This document shows, piece after piece, positions 1 through 9,473 of a DNA stretch of 64,000 bases. The notes under the pieces are model-generated. The model made no database searches. It was not told where the DNA came from and saw nothing but the letters and a program-made list of their open reading frames with translations. Every line of letters starts with the position of its first letter. The first letter of the stretch is position 1. Source of the stretch: Paralcaligenes sp. KSB-10 (GTDB taxonomy: Bacteria; Pseudomonadota; Gammaproteobacteria; Burkholderiales; Burkholderiaceae_B). A program made the position numbers and the translations under genes. Location: contig NZ_CP089848.1 of NCBI RefSeq assembly GCF_021266465.1, positions 1,116,001 to 1,180,000 of the forward strand, written 5' to 3'.

Positions 1-2
1 TT

Positions 3-599
3 ACCAGCGACAACAGCGCCGTCAGCGCGGCCGTCAATGCCTTTGTCACCGCCTATAACAGCCTGCAAACCACGCTCCAATCGCTGACGGCATTCGACAC
101 CACAGCGAAAACCAGCAGCGCACTGACTGGCGACAGCGTCGCACGCAGCATTCAGAACCAGGTTCGCAATGTGATGAATGTGGTGTCTACGACGGGGACC
201 GTGCGTACATTGTCGCAACTGGGTATTTCAACCAACAAGGACGGCACCCTGGCCATAGACAGCACCAAGCTGGCTGCCGCCGTCAACAGCAATCCCGACG
301 ATGTAAAGAACCTGCTGAGCGGCACCAATGGCGTGGCCCAAACGCTTACGACCGTAACGAATAACATCCTTGGCACCAACGGCTTGTTAAGTACCGCCAC
401 CGATAGCGCCAACAGCATCAGCAGCGATCTGCAAAAACAGTACGACGACACATCGGCCCGCATCGATGCGGTCATGGCCAACTACCAAACGCAGTTCACC
501 AATCTGGATACCATGGTGGCGCAGATGAACTCGGTCAGCAGCTACCTTACCCAGCAATTGTCGTCTTTAAGCATTTCTCAGAGCAGCACTAAAAAATGA
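3..599 (+). CDS. fliD: Flagellar hook-associated protein 2 (filament cap), C-terminal part
   Basis: This is the 3' end of fliD; the start lies left of the window. FliD forms the pentameric cap at the filament tip and folds exported flagellin into place. The readable part (about 198 residues) is Ser/Thr/Asn-rich, has the NPDDVKNLLSG motif typical of the FliD C-terminal domain, and ends in a heptad-like helix around DTSARIDAVMANYQTQF, as expected for the coiled-coil terminus exported through the channel. The stop codon overlaps the start of fliS (ATGA), so cap and chaperone genes are translationally coupled. Confidence 0.93.
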   Translation, partial: TSDNSAVSAAVNAFVTAYNSLQTTLQSLTAFDTTAKTSSALTGDSVARSIQNQVRNVMNVVSTTGTVRTLSQLGISTNKDGTLAIDSTKLAAAVNSNPDDVKNLLSGTNGVAQTLTTVTNNILGTNGLLSTATDSANSISSDLQKQYDDTSARIDAVMANYQTQFTNLDTMVAQMNSVSSYLTQQLSSLSISQSSTKK

Positions 600-1033
600 C
601 CTATACCATGCAACAACGCGGAGCCGGGCGGATGAAATCGGCGCAGACCTATGCCAGCATCGGCCTGGAAACAGAGGTGCTCAGCGCCAGCCCGGAACGC
701 CTGATCACCCTGCTGTTCGACGGCGCGCAAGCCGCCATCGGCAAGGCCCGTCTGTACCTGCAGCAGGGAAATATCGAAGGTCGCGGCAAAGCGATATCCC
801 AGGCCATAAATATTGTCGAATCCGGGCTCAAAGCCAGTGTCGATCTGGAAGCAGGCGGCGAACTGGCCAACAACCTGGTAGCCACCTACGAGTTGATCGC
901 GCGCAAGCTCCTGCTGGCCAACTTGAATGCCGACGCCGAGAATCTGGCCCTGGCCGAGCAGTTGCTATGCAATATCGGCGATGCCTGGCGCACCGCCGTA
1001 GATACCAAAAGACCTGTTATAACAAGCCTTTGA
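596..1033 (+). CDS. fliS: Flagellin export chaperone FliS
   Basis: FliS (145 aa) binds the flagellin C-terminus in the cytoplasm and prevents early polymerisation before export. The protein is all-helical and shows family landmarks: an early Tyr region (QTYASIGLETEVLSASPERL), LLFDGA, and a later INIVESGLKASVDLEAGGELANNL stretch, given here in pieces. The ATG at 596 overlaps the fliD stop. A second in-frame Met near residue 13 (MKSAQTYA) is a plausible alternative start because many FliS proteins begin close to that motif. Confidence 0.92.
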   Translation: MTYTMQQRGAGRMKSAQTYASIGLETEVLSASPERLITLLFDGAQAAIGKARLYLQQGNIEGRGKAISQAINIVESGLKASVDLEAGGELANNLVATYELIARKLLLANLNADAENLALAEQLLCNIGDAWRTAVDTKRPVITSL

Positions 1034-1110
1034 ACCCACACTCACGCAGACCCACTATTAATATACTAATCATCGGAATGCCCGCAGGCATTTTTTGGTG
1101 AGCGACAAAT

Positions 1111-1446
1111 ATGATTATCACAAACTCGGTTTTGCGCCAGTATCAAATCATCGCCGCCATTTCGAACAGTATGTTCATCGCGGCTCACGCCAACCAATGG
1201 GACCAACTCGTCGAACTGGGGGATCAATACCATCGGGAAGTCGAAGCGCTGCGCAACATAAGTGAGCTTAGCAACGAAGACCGCATGGCGCGCAGAGACC
1301 TGCTGAACCAGATTCTGGCCAACGACGCCCATATCCGGGAATTGGCCAGCCCCGAACTGAAGCGCCTGCGCTCCTTATTGGGCACCATGAGGCGCCAGCA
1401 ATCCGTGCTGCAGGCCTATTGCGCCCCTGCCGCCAATAAAGAATGA
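1111..1446 (+). CDS. fliT: Flagellar protein FliT (FliD export chaperone)
   Basis: A small (111 aa), mainly helical, charged protein directly after fliS, the usual place for fliT. FliT escorts FliD to the export apparatus and, in enterobacteria, also restrains FlhDC. The sequence is poorly conserved, so the assignment rests on size, position and a weak family pattern (WDQLVELGDQYHREVEALR). An 80-nt gap separates it from fliS. Its 3' end overlaps the next gene by 4 nt (ATGA). Confidence 0.8.
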   Translation: MIITNSVLRQYQIIAAISNSMFIAAHANQWDQLVELGDQYHREVEALRNISELSNEDRMARRDLLNQILANDAHIRELASPELKRLRSLLGTMRRQQSVLQAYCAPAANKE

Positions 1447-2753
1447 GCATAGGCGGCCCATCCGCCTTGGGCACACTGCTGGTACAAAGGCTGGACGCTG
1501 TGCTGGGCACCACGCTGTCGCAGCAAGCCAATATAGTGTCCGGCGCGCGGCCCGACGCCGTCACCCAGCCCGATAATCCTTCCTGGCTGGGAGCCGCCGA
1601 AAACGAAATGCTGCGCCATCCGCGCGAAACCGTGGACCAGGCCAAAGGCCAAGCCGGGCAACAAAGCCCCCTGGACAAATCCCGGCCTGGCGCGAACCGG
1701 CCCGACTCCAATCTGGCCTACAGCTCGACGGCAACAGACAGCACACCTTCGGCCCCCACCACGCTGGGCTACGCCGCCAGAACCATACTCGCCCTGCTCA
1801 ACACCTTCCCGGAACAGGCCCCGGCCATGATGGGCAAGGCGCCTTTGGCGAATCCGGCCAATCCCGAGCCGACTGCCGCGAATTCTCAAACGGCAGGCGC
1901 GCCGCCGCCCGGCACCCGCGCAGACACCGCTTCGGCCAGCCCGGCCAATGCCGCATCCACCGCACCTGCCGCAGCCGCCACTGCCGGAGCGGGCATGACA
2001 CGCGGCGCCGGCGAAGCAGGCAACGCGGGAATTCCTGCCCGAGTATTCGTGCAAGCCTTATCGCAGGCACTGCAAAGCAGCGGCCTGTTTTATGAATCGC
2101 ATCTGAGCGATCTCTCATTTGGCCAACGCAGCGTCGATTCCCTTTTGCCAGAGCCTCAAGCGCAACTGGCCCGGGCCGCACCGGGCCATGCGCAGCCAGA
2201 TACCTCGGCATACCAGCCCTCCACCGCGGGCGCCACTGCACGCGATGCCGACGCTTCCCTTGCCGGGGCCCCGGCTGCGCGCAGCGACCCGTCTGCCGCC
2301 GGCGCGCAGGCCCAGACAACATCCAGCGCGCCTTCCAGTGCTCAAACCGCTCAATTGGCCGGCCTGCACCCCGATACTCACCTGCTGGTGCGCCAGCAGC
2401 TGGAAGTGCTGGCCAATCAAGCCTTCATATGGCGCGGCGAAGCATGGCCCAATGCCCCGATGCAGTGGGAAATCAGGCGCCAGGCAGATTCACCCGACAC
2501 GCCCGAAGCCGATAATCATTGGGCAACCCGCCTGAATCTGACTCTACCCCGGCTTGGCAATGTCGAAGCGCGCCTGAGCCTGGCGGGACAACAATTGGTG
2601 ATGCACCTGGTGGCGCCCGAATCCGCCGATCAACTAAGCGAACAAAGCGCCGAGCTGCGTTCACGGCTGCTTGGCGGAGGCCTGCAACTGAGCCGTCTGT
2701 CGATCGCCCAGACAGAATCGGCGTCCGCGGCCAGCGAAGAGATCATCCAATGA
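1443..2753 (+). CDS. Second FliK-like protein with C-terminal Flg_hook domain
   Basis: A 436-aa protein, distinct from the canonical fliK at 9474. Residues 1-290 are low-complexity (Ala/Pro/Ser/Gln-rich), as in FliK ruler regions. The C-terminal ~110 residues resemble the Flg_hook/FliK substrate-switch domain (TRLNLTLPRLGNVEARLSLA, then repeated Leu-rich strands). It overlaps both fliT and the following FlhB-tail gene by 4 nt, so the three are likely co-translated. Such FliK-like/FlhB-tail pairs are known beside fliT in betaproteobacteria and some gammaproteobacteria; the role is not settled. It may modulate hook-length or export switching. Confidence 0.72.
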   Translation: MSIGGPSALGTLLVQRLDAVLGTTLSQQANIVSGARPDAVTQPDNPSWLGAAENEMLRHPRETVDQAKGQAGQQSPLDKSRPGANRPDSNLAYSSTATDSTPSAPTTLGYAARTILALLNTFPEQAPAMMGKAPLANPANPEPTAANSQTAGAPPPGTRADTASASPANAASTAPAAAATAGAGMTRGAGEAGNAGIPARVFVQALSQALQSSGLFYESHLSDLSFGQRSVDSLLPEPQAQLARAAPGHAQPDTSAYQPSTAGATARDADASLAGAPAARSDPSAAGAQAQTTSSAPSSAQTAQLAGLHPDTHLLVRQQLEVLANQAFIWRGEAWPNAPMQWEIRRQADSPDTPEADNHWATRLNLTLPRLGNVEARLSLAGQQLVMHLVAPESADQLSEQSAELRSRLLGGGLQLSRLSIAQTESASAASEEIIQ

Positions 2754-3064
2754 AAAGCCCGCCCAAGGCACTCGTCCGGCCCAGTGCGGTGGCCATCACA
2801 TACGACAAAAGCGATTCGGCCCCACGCGTCGTTGCCAAAGGCTATGGCACCTTGGCCGAAACGATTATCCGGACAGCCCGGGAGCACAATTTGTATGTGC
2901 ATGAATCGCCCGAACTGGTGGGCCTGCTGATGCAAGTCGACCTGGACCGGCATATTCCGCCGCAACTCTACCTGGCGATCGCGGAGTTACTGGCCTGGCT
3001 ATACTCGCTGGAGTCCAAAACCGGTGCGCCATTCGAAGCCAAGGCAGGAAAACCCTCAGCTTGA
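2750..3064 (+). CDS. FlhB C-terminal-domain paralogue (FlhX/FlhB2-like)
   Basis: A 104-aa protein equivalent only to the cytoplasmic C-terminal part of FlhB, with no membrane segments. It matches the real FlhB in this window over APRVVAKG, the helical middle, and the PPQLYLAIAELLAWLY tail (FlhB has PAELYTAVAEVLAWVY). The autocleavage motif NPTH of FlhB is replaced by RPSA, so it cannot self-cleave in the usual way; it resembles the cleaved FlhB-CC fragment. The start is taken at ATG 2750, overlapping the stop of the FliK-like gene. It probably interacts with the export gate and its FliK-like partner. Confidence 0.82.
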   Translation: MKSPPKALVRPSAVAITYDKSDSAPRVVAKGYGTLAETIIRTAREHNLYVHESPELVGLLMQVDLDRHIPPQLYLAIAELLAWLYSLESKTGAPFEAKAGKPSA

Positions 3065-3110
3065 GCGGGTAATCGACAATGCGCAACCATGCGGCATGAA
3101 GCCGCAATAC

Positions 3111-3443
3111 TCACACCGCCATGCTGGCGATTTCCTGGTAGGCGGCCACCAGGCGATTGCGCACTTGCACGGTAGACTGGAACGCGATATTTGCTTTTTG
3201 CATATCGATCATCACATTGTTCAGCGATATACCCGGCGCGCCGAGCTCAAAGGCCTGCGCCTGCGTATTGGCGGCGTTCTGCATGCTTGAAACCTGCTGC
3301 AAAGAGCGCTGCAGCTCGGCCGCGAACCCGCCGCTGGCGGACGACGATGCCGCCGCGCTGGCCTTGGGCGCAGCCGCCAGATCGGCCACGGCACGCATCT
3401 GCTGCAGCACGGTTTCTATACTTGATAAGCGATCAATAGCCAT
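3111..3443 (-). CDS. fliE: Flagellar hook-basal body complex protein FliE
   Basis: FliE (110 aa) joins the MS ring to the proximal rod and is the first rod-type export substrate. The start is the ATG at 3443 (MAIDRLSSIE), because the longer reading frame upstream has no family similarity. Family features are the C-terminal helix with MIDMQKANIAFQSTVQVRNR and the ending LVAAYQEIASMAV. It is monocistronic on the reverse strand, convergent with the FlhB-tail gene and divergent from fliF, as in Salmonella. A 229-bp palindromic element lies in its upstream region. Confidence 0.95.
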   Translation of the reverse strand: MAIDRLSSIETVLQQMRAVADLAAAPKASAAASSSASGGFAAELQRSLQQVSSMQNAANTQAQAFELGAPGISLNNVMIDMQKANIAFQSTVQVRNRLVAAYQEIASMAV

Positions 3444-3650
3444 TATTGCAAACCATATGAAGAAGGGGCCGGAGCGGGAAAACAGCCGGCGCATTGCTGT
3501 CGATCGAATACATCGCCGAAGCAAGCCATTTCGCGCACGGCATTCCACACCGACTATGACGTCATGGTACGCAAAAACCAGGCTGGCAAGCGTCGCAACA
3601 AATGGCAAAACCCCACCCAATTCGGGGCTTACCAAAAAACTTCAACGCGA

Positions 3651-3879
3651 GCGGGGGTGGCGGCCCAGGCGGGGTGGGCGAGCTTGAGTCCGCCGCGGCC
3701 GCAGCCTGGATCGGGATGCAAGGGAGCGGTTGTTTGAGCGTCAAGGGTGTCCACAGCCCGGGGGGCTGTGGACGACGCGAGTTCCGCGACCGCCCGATCC
3801 AGGCTGCGACCGCGGACAGTCCTGGCAAAGCCAGGACCGGACGATGCGAGCTCCACCCCGCCTGGGCCGCCACCCCTGC
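3651..3879. repeat. Family 1 nested-palindrome element, copy 1
   Basis: A 229-bp element bounded by inverted arms at 3651-3677 and 3853-3879 (26/27 complementary). Inside are a 15-bp inverted pair (3701-3715 / 3793-3807), a central 11-bp stem with a GGG loop (3749-3773), and a hairpin with an AAA loop at 3819-3837. A second copy of the same length lies inverted at 60376-60604 with about 95% identity. Apparent reading frames inside (Pro/Gly/Arg-rich) are mirror artefacts of the palindrome. It lies between the divergent fliE and fliF promoters. Confidence 0.93.
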
Positions 3880-3897
3880 GTCTAAAGAACACGGAAG

Positions 3898-3963
3898 ACG
3901 AGCAACCACAAGGGCCACCCCCACAGAGTCACGAGCAACCCACAAGATTGCCAACCCCACAAA
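3898..3963. repeat. Two 33-bp direct repeats beside palindrome copy 1
   Basis: The unit beginning ACGAGCAACC starts at 3898 and again at 3931, period 33. Both units continue into ACAAG and a CCACCCCCAC-like C-rich tail, with several mismatches. A related sequence flanks the other palindrome copy (around 60312-60375, opposite strand), so this tract belongs with the element rather than with fliF regulation. Confidence 0.7.
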
Positions 3964-4152
3964 CAATATTCCCGCAATGATTCATAAGACTTAAATAAGC
4001 CCCAAAAACCATGTTTTTCAACACTTGAGCCGCTTGCATTCCGGGCAATAATGCATTCTCCAAAAAACACGAACCTGTCGCATGCGTACCCTGCTTTTCA
4101 TCTGCCCGACGTTAATATTGCGCCCTCATCAAGGCACCGGCAAAGGGTCTCA

Positions 4153-5838
4153 ATGAGCTCGCAGGCAGCGTTCCTGGCTCGCTTCCCGGCTCTGGCAAAA
4201 CTCGGTAATTGGCCCAAATCCCTGCAGATCTGCGCGGCCGCTGCCGTCGTTGCATTGATCGTTGCGCTGCTGCTATGGAGCAGAACACCCGATTACCGCG
4301 TACTGTTTTCCAACCTGGCGGACCAGGACGGCGGGGCCATCGTGACGGCCCTGGGCCAGATGAATGTTCCGTACAAATTCTCCGATAACGGATCGGCCTT
4401 GCTGGTTCCCGCCGACAAGGTTTACCAAACCCGCCTGCAACTGGCCAGCCAGGGCTTGCCGCGCGGCGGCAAAGTCGGTTTCGAACTGCTTGACCACACA
4501 CAGTTCGGGGCCAGCCAGTTTACCGAACAAATTACCTACCAGCGTGCGCTCGAAGGCGAACTGGCCAGCTCCATCGAGGCCGTCCACTCGGTCAAGCAGG
4601 CACGAGTGCACCTGGCCATTCCGCGCGAATCCCTGTTCGTGCGGGAGCGCCAGTCGCCGACCGCGTCGGTGCTGATTACGCTATACCCCGGCCGCTCGCT
4701 GAATGAATCGCAAGTAGCCGCCATTACCTGGCTGGTATCGTCGAGCGTCCCGAACCTGACCGCCGACAAAGTGTCGATCGTGGACCAGAATGGCCGCCTG
4801 CTGACCGCCCCCTCGGGCCAGGCAGGCGCCGACGGCACGCGCCGGGCCTTCACCAGCGAAGTGGAAGAGCACACAGTCCAACGGATACTTACCCTCCTGA
4901 CCCCGCTCGTGGGGGCCAATAATGTACGCGCCCAGGCCAGCGCCGATATCGATTTTTCGCAGCGCGAGCAGACCTCGGAAGTCTACCGTCCCAATCAGAA
5001 GCCCGGCGAAGCCGCGGTTCGCAGCGAACAGACCAGCTCGTCGGCGCGCCACGGCCTGCTTCCTCCCGAAGGTGTGCCCGGAGCCCTGACCAATCAGCCG
5101 CCCGCCAACGCCACGGCGCCCATCACAAGGCCCAACGTGCCCGCCGTACGCGCCCCGGCAGCGGCCGCCGCGCCAGGAGCGGCGCCCGGGGCCGTCGCCA
5201 ATGCCACGACACCTGCCACCGAGGCAAATCAGAGCAATCAGCCGGGCGACAGCCGCCACGACGCAACGGTCAACTACGAAGTGGATCGTACGATCAATCA
5301 CGTCAAACACTCCGTGGGTACGATGCAGCGCCTGTCGGTAGCCGTGGTAGTCAACTATCAGCGCAATGCGGCCGGCAAACTCGTACCGCTGGACCCTGGT
5401 GAAATGGCCAAGCTGAATAATCTGGTCAAGGAAGCCATGGGTTACTCCGCGGCGCGCGGCGATACGCTAAGTGTCGTTAACAGCCCCTTCAATACGGAAG
5501 ATCCCGACAAGCTGGCAATCTGGGAAAATCCCACCTATCAGGCCCTGGCCCTGCGGCTTGGCCAATACCTGCTGATTGCGCTCATCATTTTCATGCTCTG
5601 GCGCAGCCTGCTGAAACCCTTGCTGGCCGGCATCACCTCCAGCGGCATGCCCCCGGCAGCCCCCATGACAAGCGCTGCCAGCGCCGCCGCCGAAAGCGAA
5701 GCAGCCGCGGCGCAACGCGATTCGGAAATCAACCGCTACGAAGAAAACCTGGCTACCGCTCGACGCATGGCCGAGAGAGACCCCCGCGCCGTGGCCATGG
5801 TATTGCGATCCTGGATGGGAAATAATGGCAGCAACTGA
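4153..5838 (+). CDS. fliF: Flagellar MS-ring protein FliF
   Basis: FliF (561 aa) builds the inner-membrane MS ring that houses the export gate. The start is placed at ATG 4153 (MSSQAAFLARF), preceded by AAAGGG; an in-frame ATG at 4051 would add 34 unrelated residues. Visible parts: TM1 (ICAAAAVVALIVALLLW), the YscJ/FliF ring-building motifs (YRVLFSNL, LLDHTQFGASQFTEQ), a disordered Ala/Pro linker around residues 310-390, TM2 (YLLIALIIFMLW), and the C-terminal FliG-binding tail RDPRAVAMVLRSWM. It overlaps fliG by 14 nt and leads the fliFGHIJK operon. Confidence 0.97.
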   Translation: MSSQAAFLARFPALAKLGNWPKSLQICAAAAVVALIVALLLWSRTPDYRVLFSNLADQDGGAIVTALGQMNVPYKFSDNGSALLVPADKVYQTRLQLASQGLPRGGKVGFELLDHTQFGASQFTEQITYQRALEGELASSIEAVHSVKQARVHLAIPRESLFVRERQSPTASVLITLYPGRSLNESQVAAITWLVSSSVPNLTADKVSIVDQNGRLLTAPSGQAGADGTRRAFTSEVEEHTVQRILTLLTPLVGANNVRAQASADIDFSQREQTSEVYRPNQKPGEAAVRSEQTSSSARHGLLPPEGVPGALTNQPPANATAPITRPNVPAVRAPAAAAAPGAAPGAVANATTPATEANQSNQPGDSRHDATVNYEVDRTINHVKHSVGTMQRLSVAVVVNYQRNAAGKLVPLDPGEMAKLNNLVKEAMGYSAARGDTLSVVNSPFNTEDPDKLAIWENPTYQALALRLGQYLLIALIIFMLWRSLLKPLLAGITSSGMPPAAPMTSAASAAAESEAAAAQRDSEINRYEENLATARRMAERDPRAVAMVLRSWMGNNGSN

Positions 5839-6829
5839 AAGCAACCTGGAGCGCTGTGCGATTCTGATGATGTCGCTGGGCGAAGACGCGGCGGCTGAAG
5901 TCTTCAAATACCTGTCGGCGCGCGAAGTGCAAATGGTGGGCGGCGCCATGGCCAATCTCAAGCAAATAACGCGCCAGGACGTCGATAATGTGCTGGAAGA
6001 ATTCCGTCAGGAAGCCGACCAATTCATGGCCGTGACCCTGGGGTCCGACGAATACATACGCTCTGTGCTGACCAAGGCTCTGGGCAATGATCGCGCCGCC
6101 GGCCTGATCGAAGACATACTTGAAGCGGGCGATAACGCCAGCAGCGGCATCGATGCCCTGAACTGGCTGGACGCACCCAGCGTGGCCGAGCTGATAAGCG
6201 GCGAACACCCGCAGATCATCGCCACAATTCTCGTGCATCTGGAGCGCGACCGCGCCTCGAACGTACTGGCTCTGCTGTCCGAGCGCCTGCGCAATGACGT
6301 CATGCTGCGCATTGCCACGTTTGGCGGCGTCCAGCCGGCCGCTTTGCATGAGCTGACGGACGTGCTCAACAACATGCTCTCCGGCCAGGGCGCCAAACGC
6401 AGCAAAATGGGCGGCGTGCGCACCGCGGCCGAGATTCTCAATTTCATGAGCTCGGCCGACGAAGATGCCGTTGTCGCCAGCCTGCGCGAGCTGGACGCCG
6501 ATCTGGCGCAGAGAATAGTCGACGAAATGTTCGTCTTCGAAAACCTGGCCGAAATCGAAGACCGTGCCATCCAGTTGATCCTGAAAGAGATTGATACGGC
6601 CGCCCTGACGATCGCGCTGAAAGGAGCCCCCGAAGAGCTGCGCGACAAGTTCTTCCGCAATATGTCGAACCGGGCAGCGCAACTGCTGCGCGAAGACCTG
6701 GAGGCGCAAGGCCCCGTACGCATGTCCAAGGTCGAACAGGAGCAGAAAAACATACTCCTGGTGGCGCGCCGGCTGGCGGAGTCCGGCCAGTTCGTCCTGA
6801 GCGGCATGGGGAACGACGAGTATGTCTGA
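5825..6829 (+). CDS. fliG: Flagellar motor switch protein FliG
   Basis: FliG (334 aa) binds the FliF C-terminus and carries the charged torque helix that faces the MotAB stator. Middle-domain motifs are present (EHPQIIATILVHL is the EHPQ motif; later a Gly-Gly hinge at KMGGVRTAAEIL). The C-terminal charged helix RAIQLILKEIDTAALTIALK and ELRDKFFRNMSNRAA are clear. The start lies within the end of fliF, so the two are translationally coupled. The length is normal for the family. Confidence 0.97.
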   Translation: MAATESNLERCAILMMSLGEDAAAEVFKYLSAREVQMVGGAMANLKQITRQDVDNVLEEFRQEADQFMAVTLGSDEYIRSVLTKALGNDRAAGLIEDILEAGDNASSGIDALNWLDAPSVAELISGEHPQIIATILVHLERDRASNVLALLSERLRNDVMLRIATFGGVQPAALHELTDVLNNMLSGQGAKRSKMGGVRTAAEILNFMSSADEDAVVASLRELDADLAQRIVDEMFVFENLAEIEDRAIQLILKEIDTAALTIALKGAPEELRDKFFRNMSNRAAQLLREDLEAQGPVRMSKVEQEQKNILLVARRLAESGQFVLSGMGNDEYV

Positions 6830-7565
6830 CAAATGGCCGTCCGAGGCAGCATGGTCATCGCCCGATGCATGGAAGCGCTGGGAGATGAGAGCTTTCGATT
6901 TGCCCAAACGCAAATCGGCATTGGCCGCGCTTGCCTCCCCTCCACTCCCGCCGGAACTGAACGCGGAGATTGAACGAATCCGGCAGGCCGCGCACGCCGA
7001 GGCGCGAGCCGAAGGCTACGCCGCCGGCCATGCCCAGGGGCTGGCCGAGGGTATCCGGGCCGGAACAGAATCGGGACACCAGGAAGGCTATCAGGCGGGT
7101 TTTGCCGAGGGACGCGCGGCAGGAAGCGAAGTCAGCCAGCAAGAAGCCGGGCAACTGGCGACACTGCTGACAACATGCGCCGACGCCCTGGAATCCGTAG
7201 AGGCCGATATGGGCCAGAACCTGATTTCACTGGCTATCGATATCGCGCGGCAGGTACTGCGCAGCACCTTGGCCGCCGAGCCGGAAAAAATGCTGGATAC
7301 CGTACGCGATATCCTTCATGACGAAAGCGACCCTCAAGACAAATTGCAATTGCGTGTCCATCCCGCCGACCTGGAATTGATACAAACTCACCTGACCGAC
7401 GATCCTGCTTTTAAAAACTGGCGGCTGATCAGCGATGACAGCATCGAACGGGGTGGCTGCATCGCCTCGACGGCGCGGGGCGATATCGACGCCACGCTTG
7501 AAACACGCTGGCGGCGAATCACAGCCGCCCTGGGCCAGGATCATCCCTGGAGAACCTCCCTATGA
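6822..7565 (+). CDS. fliH: Flagellar assembly protein FliH
   Basis: FliH (247 aa) is the peripheral-stalk-like partner that holds the FliI ATPase near the export gate. The diagnostic feature is a run of GxxxG-type repeats at about residues 65-105 ([27 protein letters not shown]), followed by the helical C-terminal domain ([18 protein letters not shown]). It overlaps fliG by 8 nt and fliI by 4 nt. Confidence 0.94.
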   Translation: MSDKWPSEAAWSSPDAWKRWEMRAFDLPKRKSALAALASPPLPPELNAEIERIRQAAHAEARAEGYAAGHAQGLAEGIRAGTESGHQEGYQAGFAEGRAAGSEVSQQEAGQLATLLTTCADALESVEADMGQNLISLAIDIARQVLRSTLAAEPEKMLDTVRDILHDESDPQDKLQLRVHPADLELIQTHLTDDPAFKNWRLISDDSIERGGCIASTARGDIDATLETRWRRITAALGQDHPWRTSL

Positions 7566-9019
7566 GTCCGTCCCCGAAAATGCGCTACATCCCCATTGCC
7601 GAACGCTGGCAAGCCCAGCTGGCCGTTGGCGCGAGGCGCGTTGCCGCCACGAATTCCCTGCAAGCGACAGGCCGCGTCAGGCGCGCCACCGGGCTGGTCA
7701 TCGAGGCTACAGGCTTGCGCCTTGCCGTGGGAGCGGCATGCAAAATCGAAATTACACCTGGCCGCGATCATTGGGCCGACGCCGAAGTCGTGGGCTTCGA
7801 CGGCCACACCCTCTATCTCATGCCGCAAAGCGATATTTCAGGCCTGCCGCCCGGAGCGCGGGTCTTGCCCGTGGAGCCGGCGCTGCAAAGCCCCATTTCC
7901 CTGCCTCGCGAGCATTCGAATGAAAGCCTGGCTCCGGAACGCAGCCGGCATCTGCCCGTGGGCGATGCGCTGCTCGGCCGGATACTGGACGGCGCCGGAA
8001 GACCGCTGGATGGCCTGGGCTCACTGGGCGAAGTCACCCTGGTTCCTCTTGCCGCGCCGACCATCAATCCGCTGATGCGCGCTCCCATCGACAGCGTGCT
8101 CGATGTAGGGGTGCGGGCCATCAATGGTCTCCTGACGGTAGGACGCGGCCAGCGCATGGGTCTTTTTGCCGGATCGGGCGTGGGCAAGAGCGTATTGCTG
8201 GGGATGATGGCGCGTTACACCCAGGCCGATGTGATCGTCGTAGGCCTGATCGGCGAGCGCGGCCGCGAAGTCAAGGAATTCATCGAACACAACCTGGGGC
8301 CCGACGGCCTGCGGCGCTCGGTCGTGGTGGCCGCGCCGGCCGACGTCTCTCCCCTGCTCAGGCTCCAGGGAGCGGTCTACGCCACAAAGCTGGCCGAGTA
8401 TTTCCGCGATCAGGGCAAGCATGTACTGCTGATCATGGATTCACTGACACGTTATGCCATGGCCCAGCGTGAAATCGCCCTGGCCATTGGCGAACCGCCG
8501 GCGACCAAGGGCTATCCGCCCTCGGTGTTCGCCAAGCTGCCGGCCCTGGTCGAGCGCGCGGGCAATGGCGCATCGGTGGACAATCGGCCGGCCGGGTCCA
8601 TAACTGCCTTCTATACCGTGTTGACCGAAGGCGACGATCAGCAAGACCCCATCGCCGACTCGGCGCGCGCCATCCTCGACGGGCACGTCGTGTTGTCGCG
8701 GCAACTGGCTGAATCGGGGCATTATCCGGCCATCGATATCGAGGCTTCGATATCGCGGGTCATGGCGGCCATCGTGCCTAAAGAACAATTCGCCGAAGTC
8801 CACCGGTTCAAGCAAATGCTGTCGCGCTATCAGCGCAATCATGATTTGATAGCCGTAGGAGCGTACACACCCGGCAATGACGCCAAGATCGACGAGGCCA
8901 TTGAAAAATACCCCTGGCTTGAAGCATTTCTGCAGCAAGGCATGGAAAACCCCGTCAATTACCCGGCCGCAGCCGCCGAACTGAGCGCGGTACTAAGCCG
9001 CGGCGTCCAGCATGGCTAG
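7562..9019 (+). CDS. fliI: Flagellum-specific ATP synthase FliI
   Basis: FliI (485 aa) is the hexameric ATPase that unloads chaperone-substrate complexes at the export gate. The Walker A motif GSGVGKS is at about residues 204-210, the catalytic GERGREV segment follows, and the Walker B strand is [18 protein letters not shown]. The sequence closely follows F1-beta-like type III ATPases. It sits between its regulators FliH and FliJ, with overlaps at both ends. Confidence 0.97.
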   Translation: MSPSPKMRYIPIAERWQAQLAVGARRVAATNSLQATGRVRRATGLVIEATGLRLAVGAACKIEITPGRDHWADAEVVGFDGHTLYLMPQSDISGLPPGARVLPVEPALQSPISLPREHSNESLAPERSRHLPVGDALLGRILDGAGRPLDGLGSLGEVTLVPLAAPTINPLMRAPIDSVLDVGVRAINGLLTVGRGQRMGLFAGSGVGKSVLLGMMARYTQADVIVVGLIGERGREVKEFIEHNLGPDGLRRSVVVAAPADVSPLLRLQGAVYATKLAEYFRDQGKHVLLIMDSLTRYAMAQREIALAIGEPPATKGYPPSVFAKLPALVERAGNGASVDNRPAGSITAFYTVLTEGDDQQDPIADSARAILDGHVVLSRQLAESGHYPAIDIEASISRVMAAIVPKEQFAEVHRFKQMLSRYQRNHDLIAVGAYTPGNDAKIDEAIEKYPWLEAFLQQGMENPVNYPAAAAELSAVLSRGVQHG

Positions 9020-9461
9020 CCCCTCGTCGCTGAATACGCTGATTGAGCTGGCCCAGAACAACGCGGACCAGGCGGCCAAACAGTTGCAACAGTTGAACAG
9101 CACTCGCCGCGATGCGGAACAGCAGTTGAATACGCTGAAAACATATCGCCAGGACTACGCCGAACGCCTGCAGAAAGCCACGGAAGACGGGATTTCAGCG
9201 TCGAACTACCATAATTTCAGGCAGTTTATCGCCACTTTGGATGAGGCGATTGCGCAGCAAAATAAGGTATTGGCCCAGATAGGCGCAAAGCTCGAATCCG
9301 GACGCCAAAGCTGGTATGACGAAAAACGCAGGCTGAATTCCTATGCCACGCTCTTGTCCAGACAAGTTCAGCAGCGCACGATACGCGATAACCGCAAGGA
9401 ACAGCGCGATAACGACGAGATTTCGGCCAGGCAACTGCGCCGTTCCGGAAAAGTACATTAA
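9012..9461 (+). CDS. fliJ: Flagellar export protein FliJ
   Basis: A 149-aa, highly charged, continuous coiled-coil protein immediately after fliI, overlapping it by 8 nt. FliJ acts as the gamma-subunit-like stalk inside the FliI ring and recycles chaperones. No globular domain is visible; the heptad-rich helical hairpin and position give the assignment. Confidence 0.88.
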   Translation: MASPSSLNTLIELAQNNADQAAKQLQQLNSTRRDAEQQLNTLKTYRQDYAERLQKATEDGISASNYHNFRQFIATLDEAIAQQNKVLAQIGAKLESGRQSWYDEKRRLNSYATLLSRQVQQRTIRDNRKEQRDNDEISARQLRRSGKVH

Positions 9462-9473
9462 ATTGACCACGCC

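Noticed and set aside
3602-3994. Pro/Gly/Arg-rich open frames within the palindromes at 3651-3879 and 60376-60604
   Set aside because: They appear on both strands with the same residues because the DNA is self-complementary; no ribosome site and no known family.
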